Below, piece by piece: positions 45,615 to 55,017 of a stretch of 64,000 nt of DNA. The stretch comes from Novosphingobium indicum. Its GTDB lineage: Bacteria > Pseudomonadota > Alphaproteobacteria > Sphingomonadales > Sphingomonadaceae. The translations under genes were made by a program, and so were the position numbers. The stretch's first letter is position 1; the number at the start of each line of letters is the position of its first letter. The notes under the pieces were generated by a model that was not told the origin of the DNA, made no database searches, and worked only from the letters and a program-made list of their open reading frames with translations. The DNA lies in assembly GCF_014645195.1 (NCBI RefSeq), contig NZ_BMLK01000002.1, forward strand, positions 186,001-250,000, in the 5' to 3' direction.

Positions 45615-46776
45615 CGACGGCGGGCGCAGTCCATCGGCCCTCGATACCTTGCTGGGCGCCGCGCCCCGCAAGCGCCGCCGTCACCTTTTCGCCACAGTCG
45701 TCTTGGCCATTGCCATCCTGGCGGCAATCGTCCTCGCCGTGCGGTTCTTCGCCGGTCAGGAGAGCCCCTACCTGTTCGCGCCGGCCCAAATCGGCGATCT
45801 GGAACCCAAGCTGGCCGAACGCGGCCTTGTACAAGGGAGCCATGATCTTGCCATTTACGCGCGCACAAGCGGGACAATCGCTTCGCTGGCAGCGTCGTCG
45901 AATGGGCAGGTCCGGTATGGGCAGGAATTGGCGCGCATCGACTCCGGTCCTTTGAAGCAATTGCTAGAGGCCGATACGGCGAGCCTTGAGGCTGCAGAAG
46001 CGGATCTCGCGGCCCAAAAGGCGATTGCGGCCCAGAAAGCTGAGCTTCTGGCGCGTTTCGAACGGGTTTGGCAAAAATCCGACGGGCGCGTCCCGGCGCG
46101 CAACGAAATGTCCGCCGCTCGCAGCGAAGCACTACGCAGTCGGCAGGCAGAGCTTGCCGCCGAAGCGCGTTTGCGCGCTGCCCGACTGGCGGTGGAGGCC
46201 CGGCAGGAGCAACTTTCCAATACCGTGATCAGAGCGCCGTTCTCCAGCTTTCTTACGCTGCAAGGGGCCGAGAAGGGGCAGCAAGTCAGGGAAGGCGCGC
46301 TTCTTTTCCGGCTGACGCCGGAAGACGACACATTGATGATCACAGTGCCCTGGAAGTTCGCCGGAGCCACGGCAAAGCCGGGAACCAGGGCTGCGGTTCG
46401 CTTCGACGACCTGTCCGGTCAGACATTCGAGGCAAAACTTGCACGCATCGATGCGGGGCCTGAAGGCCCCATCGGGGTATTCGTGCTCGAAGACGCCGAC
46501 GATCGGATACAGCCGGGCATGGAAGCGGCGCTGGAAATGACGCTGCCGGAGCGCCGCGGTGTATTGCTGGTTCCGGCTGCAGCGCTCGAGTTTTCGCCTT
46601 ACCGTTCGCCCCAGCGAGTGCGTCCGCAGATATATCTGCTTGGCGAGGATGGCACGCCGCGACGCGTAGACGTCACTATCGGTGCCAGTGATGGAAGTCG
46701 AACCGAAATCTTCTCGAATGCGGTTGAGCCCGGCGCCCGGGTCATCATCGGTCTGCGCAGTGCCGCCGACAACTGA
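45607..46776 (+). CDS. HlyD/RND-type periplasmic adaptor (membrane fusion protein)
   Basis: Protein of 389 aa with one N-terminal membrane helix (LFATVVLAIAILAAIVLAVRFFAG), lipoyl halves (YARTSGTIASLAASSNGQV and VIRAPFSSFLTLQGAEKGQQV), a coiled-coil hairpin between them, and a C-terminal beta-barrel. GTG at 45607 overlaps the TolC-like gene by 8 nt. The usual third component, an ABC, MFS or RND pump, is not adjacent; the next genes are opgG/D-like and opgH. It could connect another pump or OpgH to the outer-membrane channel (inference). Confidence 0.88.
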   Translation: MSDDGGRSPSALDTLLGAAPRKRRRHLFATVVLAIAILAAIVLAVRFFAGQESPYLFAPAQIGDLEPKLAERGLVQGSHDLAIYARTSGTIASLAASSNGQVRYGQELARIDSGPLKQLLEADTASLEAAEADLAAQKAIAAQKAELLARFERVWQKSDGRVPARNEMSAARSEALRSRQAELAAEARLRAARLAVEARQEQLSNTVIRAPFSSFLTLQGAEKGQQVREGALLFRLTPEDDTLMITVPWKFAGATAKPGTRAAVRFDDLSGQTFEAKLARIDAGPEGPIGVFVLEDADDRIQPGMEAALEMTLPERRGVLLVPAAALEFSPYRSPQRVRPQIYLLGEDGTPRRVDVTIGASDGSRTEIFSNAVEPGARVIIGLRSAADN

Positions 46777-46934
46777 TCCTCGGTGTGTCGCAACCATTGC
46801 CGGCTCTGAGCGTATGATCTTGGCAACGGGGAAATGTATTGGCGAGGACCAGAGCAATACCGGATCCTACTGAAAGGTCTGCAGCGACGCGGCGGAATGC
46901 CGGTTCAAGCGTAGAATCCTCGTTTCAGCAAGGT

Positions 46935-48413
46935 ATGACGAGGCGAAAGGCGGGTGCCCTGTTTGCGGGCGCTCTCGGCTTGGCGGCCTTGCCTTCATCC
47001 CTTCGCGCAGCGAGTAGCCGTTTTGCCACGCCCCGGAGCTTTTCCTGGCAAGGACTGGTGCGGCAGGCCCGGGATCTTGCCGCCAGGGAATATTCAGCGC
47101 CGGAAAAGCCGGCCAACTTGCCAACAGACTTCGACGCGTTTGGCAAACTCGCCTATGGCCCTGCCGGATCGCTCGGCGGCAATGTGCGGCTGTTCCCGGC
47201 CGCCCGGGGTATCGCCGAACATTCCGTGGCATTGCACCTGGTGGACGGAGGGCAGGCACGGCGTCTGGTTGAGACCGACGGACTGTTCGTCGGTGGCGCA
47301 TCGGCCGATCCGGCAGGCTTTCGCGTCATGGAAGCAGGGCAGGCAGGCGATTGGCTGGCGTTCCTCGGGGCATCCTACTTTCGTGCCTCCGGCTCGCGAG
47401 ATCAGTACGGACTGTCGGCGCGCGGCATAGCTGTCGACACCGGAACCGGCCGGCCCGAGGAGTTTCCCGCGTTCACGGCATTCTGGATCGAGCCAGTCGA
47501 TAACGATCATGTCCGCATTTTCGCTTTGCTCGATGGGCCCAGTTTGGCCGGAGCTTACGCGTTCGACTGTCGCAAGAACGGGGAGGGCGTGGAGCAGAAC
47601 GTACAGGCGAGCCTGTTCTTCCGCCGCGACATCGAACGGCTCGGCATCGCGCCGGCCACTTCCATGTACTGGTACGACCAGCACGATGCGCGTTCCGACT
47701 GGCGCCGTGAAATCCATGATTCCGATGGATTGGCCATATGGTCAGGCACTGGCGAGCACATCTGGCGTCCTCTGGAAAACCCCGACGAAGCGCGCGTCAC
47801 AAGCTTTCGTGCCGATCGCGTTAAGGGCTTCGGACTCATGCAGCGCGATCAGGCTTTCGATCACTTTCAGGATGACGGGGCATTCTATGACCGTCGTCCC
47901 TCCCTCTGGATAGAGCCCGACGACGATTGGGGCCCGGGCAGGGTGATGCTCTACGAGATGCCTACTGACAACGAAACGCAGGATAATATCGCCGCGTTCT
48001 GGGTGAGCAATCAGACCGCCCGGCGCGGGGAGCGGCGGGATATTGGCTACACGCTGACCTGGGCTTTCAGCGCTCCTTCTGAAGTAACCAATGCCCGGTG
48101 CGTGGACATGTTCGAGGGACCGGCGGGAAGGCCCGGGGAGCCGCCGACTGCCGGGGCTCGAAAGTATGTCTTCGACTTTGCCGGGCCAGTGCTGACGGGG
48201 CAGGGCCGGGATGCAGGGATCGATGCTGTCACCGACCTGCCCTCGGACGCGCTGCTGTCCCTGTCCGCCTACCCCGTGGCGGGGGCGGAAGCACGCTGGC
48301 GCGTCATGCTGGACGTGAAGCTCTCCGCCGTACCGCGTCCGGAAATGCGGCTGTACCTCAGGCGAGGAACCGCCGCCCTCAGCGAAACCGTTATCAAGAT
48401 GGTGAAGCTATGA
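46935..48413 (+). CDS. Glucan biosynthesis protein OpgG/OpgD-like, Tat-exported
   Basis: Periplasmic protein of about 492 aa in the MdoG/OpgG-OpgD family, which shapes the beta-glucan backbone of osmoregulated periplasmic glucans. MTRRKAGALFAGALGLAALP is a twin-arginine type signal. Family blocks are NLPTDFDAFGKLAYGP, QYGLSARGIAVDTG, SMYWYDQHDARSDWRREIHDS and WVSNQTARRGERRDIGY. OpgD of E. coli is also Tat-dependent. ATG at 46935 was chosen for the signal; an in-frame TTG at 46839 would add an unusual leader. It overlaps opgH by 4 nt (ATGA). Confidence 0.9.
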   Translation: MTRRKAGALFAGALGLAALPSSLRAASSRFATPRSFSWQGLVRQARDLAAREYSAPEKPANLPTDFDAFGKLAYGPAGSLGGNVRLFPAARGIAEHSVALHLVDGGQARRLVETDGLFVGGASADPAGFRVMEAGQAGDWLAFLGASYFRASGSRDQYGLSARGIAVDTGTGRPEEFPAFTAFWIEPVDNDHVRIFALLDGPSLAGAYAFDCRKNGEGVEQNVQASLFFRRDIERLGIAPATSMYWYDQHDARSDWRREIHDSDGLAIWSGTGEHIWRPLENPDEARVTSFRADRVKGFGLMQRDQAFDHFQDDGAFYDRRPSLWIEPDDDWGPGRVMLYEMPTDNETQDNIAAFWVSNQTARRGERRDIGYTLTWAFSAPSEVTNARCVDMFEGPAGRPGEPPTAGARKYVFDFAGPVLTGQGRDAGIDAVTDLPSDALLSLSAYPVAGAEARWRVMLDVKLSAVPRPEMRLYLRRGTAALSETVIKMVKL

Positions 48414-50350
48414 CCCGAGTTCGAACCCACACCTTGCGCCAACTTCCGCAAGAAGCGCCGCTCGACATGCCGGTCCAGCGGCTCCACGGTTCCGCGCCCG
48501 GATCGATCGAAGTAGTCACGCAGCCGCACGGCATGCTCGTGAAGCGCCTGCTCCTCATAGCCCTGACGGCGGTTCTGGGGCTCGCGGCATCCAGCGAGCT
48601 GCGCTTCACGTTTTCGCGCGACGGGCTCGATGTTTTCGAAGTGCTTCTGCTGCTATTTTTCGTGCCGCTGTTCAGTTGGATCGCCTTTGGGTTCGTGAAC
48701 TCGGCGATTGGCTTCGTGAAGCTCATCAGCGGGGAACATCCCGGCTTTTCAACCATTCCCAGCCCGGGCCAGTCTCTACGCCACCGCACTGCCGTGCTGA
48801 TGCCCGTCTACAATGAAAGTGTGGAAGCCACTTTTAGCCGGGTCCGCGCCATGACGCGGTCGATCCATGAAGCCGGCGGCGCAGATTGGATCGACTTTTT
48901 CATCCTCAGCGATTCAAACGAACTTCACGGCAAGCGAGAACTGGCAGCCTGGCGCGAGGTTGCTACCGAGGCGGCGATCCCGGTCTATTACCGCCGGAGG
49001 GAAAAGAACACCGCCCGCAAGCCCGGCAACATCGCGGAATGGGTCCGGCGCTTTGGGGCGGCCTACGAATGCATGCTGGTGTTGGATGCAGACTCGGTGA
49101 TGAGCGGCGACGCTATCGTCGGCATGGCGGCGATCATGGAGGAGCGCCCTTCGATAGGGCTGCTTCAGACCGTGCCGATGATCATCAATGCACGGACCCT
49201 GTTCCAGCGCTGGATGCGCTTTGCCAGCGAAGCCTACGGTCCCATCGCTTCGGCTGGCCTGCTGTGGTGGTCGGGTTCTGAGGCCAACTTCTGGGGACAC
49301 AACGCCATCGTGCGCACGCGCGCTTTCGCGGAGAGCTGCGGCCTGCCCGAGCTTCCTGGCAAGGCGCCGTTCGGCGGCCATATCCTGAGCCACGACATGC
49401 TGGAGTCGGCCTTGCTGCGACGCCGGGGCTGGGCCGTACACATGGTGATGATCGGCGGATCCTATGAAGAATATCCGCCAACCATTGTCGACCATGCGAT
49501 CCGCGACCGTCGCTGGATGCAGGGCAATCTGCAGCACCTTCGCCTGTTGGGCGTGTCCGGTCTGCACTGGACGAGCCGCCTGCATTTGCTGATCGGCGCC
49601 TCCGCTTATCTGACATCGCCCGGTTGGCTGCTCCTGTTGCTGGTAGCCATCGCGCAGGTTGCAAGCGGCGCAGGGGAAATTCTGGCAAGCGCTGCGCCCG
49701 CGAGCGTGCTTTGGCTGACGGTGTTGCTGCTCTTTGGTCCGAAGCTCATGGGGCTGGTCTGGGTGCTTGCGGATAAGCAGCGCCGGCGTGACTTCGGTGG
49801 CATTCGGTCCATCCTCGGGTCAGTCGCCGTCGATATACCGCTTGCCATGCTGTTTGCCCCCATCGCCATGGTCACGCAGACGAAGGCACTGTTGGGAATG
49901 CTGCTCGGCATCTCCTCAAGTTGGCACACGCAGGATCGGGAAGCCCGTCGAATACCTGCTCGTGAGGTCATCCCCGATCTGCGCGAACATCTGGCCCTGG
50001 GTGTCGCTTTTGCCGCGACCGCATGGATCGATCCCGTCCTGGCCTTGTGGCTGTCCCCGCTGACGATCGGGCTGCTCCTCTCGCCATGGATCGTCAGCGT
50101 TACGTCCGATGCCCAGTCAGATATGGCGGGCAAATCTTTGCGGATCTTCGCAGCGACGAAGCCCGATATTGCATGGCCGCCGAACGAAACGGAAATGTGC
50201 GCAATGCCGTCGGTCGGTGCCAGCAGCGACGCTGTCCGCGAGTTGGTGCCAGAGCATCTCCGACCTGCCGCTGGGGCAGGACGCATCGTTCACCGACCGC
50301 AGGTGTCAGACTTCGCTAGAGCTGTTCTCCCGCCGGGTTGGGAACCATAG
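48410..50350 (+). CDS. opgH: Glucan glucosyltransferase OpgH
   Basis: Inner-membrane family 2 glycosyltransferase of 646 aa that polymerises glucose from UDP-glucose and passes the chain to the periplasm. Two N-terminal helices are followed by the catalytic domain (AVLMPVYNES, VLDADSVM with the DxD-type metal site, and RRWMQGNLQH, matching the QxxRW-type motif). Further helices follow. It is coupled to the OpgG/D-like gene. It ends 35 nt into the convergent nodT gene. Confidence 0.93.
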   Translation: MTRVRTHTLRQLPQEAPLDMPVQRLHGSAPGSIEVVTQPHGMLVKRLLLIALTAVLGLAASSELRFTFSRDGLDVFEVLLLLFFVPLFSWIAFGFVNSAIGFVKLISGEHPGFSTIPSPGQSLRHRTAVLMPVYNESVEATFSRVRAMTRSIHEAGGADWIDFFILSDSNELHGKRELAAWREVATEAAIPVYYRRREKNTARKPGNIAEWVRRFGAAYECMLVLDADSVMSGDAIVGMAAIMEERPSIGLLQTVPMIINARTLFQRWMRFASEAYGPIASAGLLWWSGSEANFWGHNAIVRTRAFAESCGLPELPGKAPFGGHILSHDMLESALLRRRGWAVHMVMIGGSYEEYPPTIVDHAIRDRRWMQGNLQHLRLLGVSGLHWTSRLHLLIGASAYLTSPGWLLLLLVAIAQVASGAGEILASAAPASVLWLTVLLLFGPKLMGLVWVLADKQRRRDFGGIRSILGSVAVDIPLAMLFAPIAMVTQTKALLGMLLGISSSWHTQDREARRIPAREVIPDLREHLALGVAFAATAWIDPVLALWLSPLTIGLLLSPWIVSVTSDAQSDMAGKSLRIFAATKPDIAWPPNETEMCAMPSVGASSDAVRELVPEHLRPAAGAGRIVHRPQVSDFARAVLPPGWEP

Positions 50351-51758
50351 GACGATCCTGCCAAGTCCCGCCCAGCGCGCGGAATAGGTCGACTTGCGCA
50401 AAGGCTACGTCGCGCGTCGCTAGCGCATAGTCGGCATCCGACTGCGCCAGTGTGCGCTGGGCGTCGAGCAGGGCCAACGCGTCGATCTGTCCGCGCCTCT
50501 GGCGCGCGAGACTGACCTTAGCGGCTCGCTCCGCCGCATCGCGCGCGGAAGCAAGGCGGTCCTTGCGCAGCAGCGCGTTGCGATAGGCGGACAGCGCCGT
50601 CTCGGTTTCCTCCAGCGCGCGCAGCACGGTACCGTCGAACGTGGCGAGGTCGGCCTGTGCATCCGCCTTGGCTCCGCCGATGCGGGCGCGGATCGCTTCC
50701 TGATTGGGGAAAGCCCACGAGATCAGCGGCCCGATCAGCCAGCGTAAGGGGCCAGCGCCGAACACGCCGGTATCGCCGAGCGCGGTGGTGCCGACCGAAG
50801 CGCCCAGCGTGATCTTGGGGTAGAGATCGGCCGTCGCCACGCCGATCCGCGCGGTATCGGCGGCAAGGCGGCGTTCTGCGGCCTTCACGTCGGGACGGCG
50901 GGCCAGCAGTGTGCGGCCGTCACCCACGGGGATCGGCTGGCCGACATCGGGTGTGGTAGTCCGTTCGCGCACCTGCGCCGGAAGGTCCTGCGGCGTGCGG
51001 CCCGTCAGCGTGGCAAGACGGAACAGCGCGGCATCGCGCGTGGCCAGTAGCGTGGGGATCGCGGCGGCCTGCTGCTCGCGAAGCTGGGTGACGCGGATCA
51101 CGTCCAGCTTCTGGTTGAGCCCGTGCTCGAAACGGGCATTGGTGATCCGCACCGAACGGTCGAGCAGATCCACCGTATGCCGCGCCACGGCCAGTTGCCC
51201 GGCCGCGCTGGTGGCATCGACATAGGCGCGCACGGTATCGGCGACCACCGTCACCCGCACGGCATCGGCATCTTCCTGTGCGGCGGCATAATCGGCGCGC
51301 GAGGCTTCGATCCCGCGGCGAACGCGGCCGAACAGGTCGAGTTCGTAGCTGACGGCGAATTCGCCATCCACGGTGCGCCGCTCGCGCTCGAAGCCGGGCA
51401 GGACCTGGCTTTCGGGCACGCGGCCATACGTGCCGGTGCCGTTGAGCGCGGTTTGCGGCAAGGCGTCCGAGCGCGATCCGCGCAAGTTCGCGCGCGCTCT
51501 TGCGATGCGCGCCACGGCCACGCGGACATCGGTGTTGGCGGCCAGCGCATCCTGCACAAGGCCGTTGAGCACAGGATCGTCATAAAGGCGCCACCAGGTG
51601 TCATCGGGCGCGTTGGCCGCGATTTCCGGTGACTGGGCACCGATGAACGGCGCCTCGGCGGCGGGGGGCGCCACCGGCGCGACATCGTCGGGACCGGCAG
51701 CGCAGGCCGCGAGGCTGGCCGAAGCCAGCAGCAGCGCGGCAAGGTTGCGCGTCTTCAT
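50316..51758 (-). CDS. NodT-family RND outer-membrane lipoprotein
   Basis: Outer-membrane factor of 480 aa with a lipobox (LLLASASLAACAAG), the DTWWRLYDDPVLNGLVQDAL entry and typical TolC helices. ATG at 51758 has AAGGA 10 nt upstream. It follows the RND permease by 14 nt and is the last gene of the RND operon. Its 3' end overlaps opgH tail to tail. Confidence 0.93.
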   Translation of the reverse strand: MKTRNLAALLLASASLAACAAGPDDVAPVAPPAAEAPFIGAQSPEIAANAPDDTWWRLYDDPVLNGLVQDALAANTDVRVAVARIARARANLRGSRSDALPQTALNGTGTYGRVPESQVLPGFERERRTVDGEFAVSYELDLFGRVRRGIEASRADYAAAQEDADAVRVTVVADTVRAYVDATSAAGQLAVARHTVDLLDRSVRITNARFEHGLNQKLDVIRVTQLREQQAAAIPTLLATRDAALFRLATLTGRTPQDLPAQVRERTTTPDVGQPIPVGDGRTLLARRPDVKAAERRLAADTARIGVATADLYPKITLGASVGTTALGDTGVFGAGPLRWLIGPLISWAFPNQEAIRARIGGAKADAQADLATFDGTVLRALEETETALSAYRNALLRKDRLASARDAAERAAKVSLARQRRGQIDALALLDAQRTLAQSDADYALATRDVAFAQVDLFRALGGTWQDRPMVPNPAGEQL

Positions 51759-51772
51759 CTTGGTGGTTCCTT

Positions 51773-54700
51773 TCATTCCGCCGGTTCCAGCGCGTGGCTT
51801 TCATGCTGCGGGCGGCGCGGACTTCCCGGGAAGCGGTTCGCCAGATGGCGGCACACCACATAGAAGGTGGGAGTGAACAGCAGGCCGAAGGCGGTCACGC
51901 CGGTCATCCCGAAGAATACCGCCGTGCCCAGCGCCTGGCGCAGTTCGGCGCCCGCGCCATCGGCGATCACCAGCGGCACCACGCCCAGAATGAACGCGAA
52001 GCTGGTCATCAGGATCGGCCGCAAGCGCGTGCGCGCGGCATCGACGGCGGCCTCGACCGGGGACAACCCGCGCTCCTCTTCCGCCTGCTTGGCGAACTCG
52101 ACCACGAGGATCGCGTTCTTGGCCGCCAGCGCGATCAGCACGACAAGGCCGATTTGCGTGAGGATATTGTTATCCATCCCGCGCAGGTTCACGCCCAGCA
52201 TGGCGGCGAACAGGCACATCGGCACGATCAGCACGATCGCCAGCGGCAGTGTCAGGCTCTCGTACTGGGCCGCCAGTACGAGGAACACGAACAGCACTGC
52301 CATGCCGAACACGATACCCGCGGTATTGCCGGCTTCCGTCTGCTGATAGGCAATGCCGGTCCATTCGTGGCCATAGCCTGCAGGCAGGGCTTCGTCGGCG
52401 ACGCGTTCCATCGTCGAAAGCGCCTGGCCGGTGGAGTAGCCCGGCGCCACGCTGCCATCGATCTCGATGGCGCGCTGCAGGTTGTAGCGCACGACGCGGT
52501 AGGGGCCGGTCTTGTCCTTGAAGGTGGCGACCGAACCGATCGGCACCATCGCGCCGGAGTCCGAGCGGGTCTTCAGGTTGGCGATGTCCGCCGTGGTGCC
52601 GCGATAGGGGGCATCCGCCTGCGCGGTAACGCGATAGGTGCGGCCCAGCAGGTTGAAGTCGTTGATGAACGCCGAGCCCAGATAGACCTGCAGCGCTTCA
52701 AATATGCGCTGCGGCGGCACGCCCAGCAGATCGGCCTTGCGCCGGTCCACATCGGCATAGACGCGCGGGGTCGCCGTATTGAACAGGGTATAGACCTGCT
52801 GCAGTTCGGGCGACTGGTTGGCTTGCGCCAGCAGCGGTCCCACGGCCTTGGCCAGTTCGCCATACCCGCGGCCTTCCTTGTCCTCCACGATCATGCGGTA
52901 GCCGCCCGGAGGGACGATGCCATTGATGGTCGGCGGGGGCAGGAGGATGGCCTGCCCCTTGTCGAAGCCCTGCAGCGCGGCCTGCGCCTTCTGCATGATG
53001 CCTTCATAGGTCACGCCGAGCTTCTTGCGTTCCTCGAAGCTCTTGAACGGGAAGTAGATGGCGGCGGCATCGGGCGTCTGGGTGCGCGAGGGGCCGTGCA
53101 GCCCTGCGAACATCACCGCGCCGCGCAGGCCTTCGATTGGCAGGATGCGCTTGGCGACCTCCTGCATGGCCTCATCCGTGCGTTCGAGCGAGGAGCCCGG
53201 TGGCAGGAAGATCGCGGTCAGGAAGTAGCCCTGATCTTGCTGCGGCACGAAGCCGGCCGGAGTTGCCCAGAACAGGCCGACAGTCGCGGCGATCAGCGCG
53301 GCATAAGTCGCCATCATCCGCAGCGGCCGCAACACGAGCCGGTGCGTCAGGCGGGCATAGGCCTCGCTCATCCGCTCGAAGCCATGGTTGAAGCGGTCGG
53401 CGGCGGTTTGAAGCCAGCGCTTCCAGCGCAGCGCATTGGCGGGCAGCGGATGCCGCTCGCGCAGCAGGATCGCCGCCAGTGCGGGCGAGAGCGTGAGCGA
53501 GAGCAGCAGCGAGATCACCGTCGCGGTTGAGATGGTGACGGCGAACTGCTTGTAGAACTGGCCGGAGATGCCCGAGATGAACAGCGTCGGCACAAACACG
53601 GCGCAGAGTACCAGCACGATCGCGACCAGCGCGCCCGAGACCTCGTCCATGGAGCGGCGGGCCGCCTCGATGGGTTTCATCCCGTGCTCGATGTAGCGTT
53701 CGACGTTCTCGACCACGACGATGGCGTCGTCGACGACGATGCCGATCGCCAGAACCAGTCCGAACAGCGAGAGGTTGTTGAGCGAATAGCCCAGCGCCGC
53801 CAGCATCACCGCCGTGCCTACCAGCGATACCGGAATGGCGATGATGGGGATGATCGCCGCGCGCCAGTTCTGCAGGAACACGAGGATGACGAGCACAACC
53901 AGCACCACCGCCTCGAACAGCGTGTGGTACACGGCGTCGATCGATTGGCCGATGAATTCGGTGGGGTTGTAGATCACCGAATATTCCAGCCCATGCGGGA
54001 ACGACGTTGCCAGTTCATCCATCTGGTTGCGAACGGCCTGCGCGGCGTCGAGCGCGTTGGAGCCCGGGCGCTGCAGCACCGCGATGACTACGGTCGGCTT
54101 GCCCGAAAGGTAAGTGTTGGTGCCATAGTCCTGCGCGCCCAGCTCCACGCGGGCGACATCGCGCACGCGGATCTGGCGTCCGTCTGGATCGGTGCGGATC
54201 ACGACATTGGCGAACTCCTCGGGCGTCTTGAGGCGGCCCTGCAGCTCGACGCTGACCTGATAGGCATTCCCCTGATCGTAAGGCGGCTGGCCCAGCGCGC
54301 CCGCGGAGACCTGCACGTTCTGCGCGCGCAGGGCGGAGACGATCTCGCCCGCAGTCAGGTCCAGCGCGGCGGCCTTGCCCGGATCGATCCAGATGCGCAT
54401 GCCGTAGTCGCGCGCGCCGAACAGGCGCACGTCGCCCACGCCATCGAGGCGGGCGAGCTTGTCCTTCACCTGGGTGAGCGCATAGTTCGAGATGTAGTCG
54501 CGGTCGAAGGTGCTGTCGGGCGATTGCAGGTTCACCACCATCAGGAAGTCCGGCGAGGACTTGCGCGTGACGATGCCGAAGCGCTGCACCTCCTCCGGCA
54601 GGCGCGGCGTGGCGATGGCCACCCGGTTCTGCACGAGAACCTGCGCTTCATCCAGATCGGTACCGATCTTGAACGTGACGGTGATCGTCACCTTGCCGTC

Positions 54701-54958
54701 GCCGGTGGACTGCGAGTCCATGTAGATCATGTCGTCGACGCCGTTGATCTCCTGCTCGATCGGCGCGGCGACAGTGTCGGCCACGGTCTCGGCGGAGGCG
54801 CCGGGGTACTGCGCAGTCACCGTCACCGTCGGCGGGACGATGTCGGGATACTGGGAAACGGGAAGGCCGAAGAAGGCGAGCGCGCCCACCACGGTGATGA
54901 CCACCGCGATGACGCCCGCGAAAATCGGCCGGTCGATGAAGAACCGGGAAAATCGCAT
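51773..54958 (-). CDS. RND multidrug efflux permease (HAE1 family)
   Basis: Inner-membrane proton-driven pump of 1061 aa with twelve helices and two large periplasmic loops. It starts with FFIDRPIFAGVIAVVITVVG and carries the proton-relay Asp pair in GIVVDDAIVVVENVERYIEHG (helix 4). It resembles AcrB/MexB and is expected to export lipophilic drugs or aromatic compounds with the neighbouring adaptor and NodT channel. Confidence 0.95.
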   Translation of the reverse strand: MRFSRFFIDRPIFAGVIAVVITVVGALAFFGLPVSQYPDIVPPTVTVTAQYPGASAETVADTVAAPIEQEINGVDDMIYMDSQSTGDGKVTITVTFKIGTDLDEAQVLVQNRVAIATPRLPEEVQRFGIVTRKSSPDFLMVVNLQSPDSTFDRDYISNYALTQVKDKLARLDGVGDVRLFGARDYGMRIWIDPGKAAALDLTAGEIVSALRAQNVQVSAGALGQPPYDQGNAYQVSVELQGRLKTPEEFANVVIRTDPDGRQIRVRDVARVELGAQDYGTNTYLSGKPTVVIAVLQRPGSNALDAAQAVRNQMDELATSFPHGLEYSVIYNPTEFIGQSIDAVYHTLFEAVVLVVLVILVFLQNWRAAIIPIIAIPVSLVGTAVMLAALGYSLNNLSLFGLVLAIGIVVDDAIVVVENVERYIEHGMKPIEAARRSMDEVSGALVAIVLVLCAVFVPTLFISGISGQFYKQFAVTISTATVISLLLSLTLSPALAAILLRERHPLPANALRWKRWLQTAADRFNHGFERMSEAYARLTHRLVLRPLRMMATYAALIAATVGLFWATPAGFVPQQDQGYFLTAIFLPPGSSLERTDEAMQEVAKRILPIEGLRGAVMFAGLHGPSRTQTPDAAAIYFPFKSFEERKKLGVTYEGIMQKAQAALQGFDKGQAILLPPPTINGIVPPGGYRMIVEDKEGRGYGELAKAVGPLLAQANQSPELQQVYTLFNTATPRVYADVDRRKADLLGVPPQRIFEALQVYLGSAFINDFNLLGRTYRVTAQADAPYRGTTADIANLKTRSDSGAMVPIGSVATFKDKTGPYRVVRYNLQRAIEIDGSVAPGYSTGQALSTMERVADEALPAGYGHEWTGIAYQQTEAGNTAGIVFGMAVLFVFLVLAAQYESLTLPLAIVLIVPMCLFAAMLGVNLRGMDNNILTQIGLVVLIALAAKNAILVVEFAKQAEEERGLSPVEAAVDAARTRLRPILMTSFAFILGVVPLVIADGAGAELRQALGTAVFFGMTGVTAFGLLFTPTFYVVCRHLANRFPGSPRRPQHESHALEPAE

Positions 54959-55017
54959 GGATATGTGCCCCTGTGTGGAGGGCGCCGTCGGGGGAGGGCG
55001 CCCTCGCTACGGGTGAA

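Noticed and set aside
44388..46776. A complete tripartite drug pump
   Set aside because: Only the outer channel and adaptor are present; no inner-membrane transporter gene lies in or beside the pair.
51794..53530. Plus-strand open frame of 578 codons
   Set aside because: It is antisense to the RND permease and consists of low-complexity His/Arg/Gln-rich sequence typical of GC-rich shadow frames.
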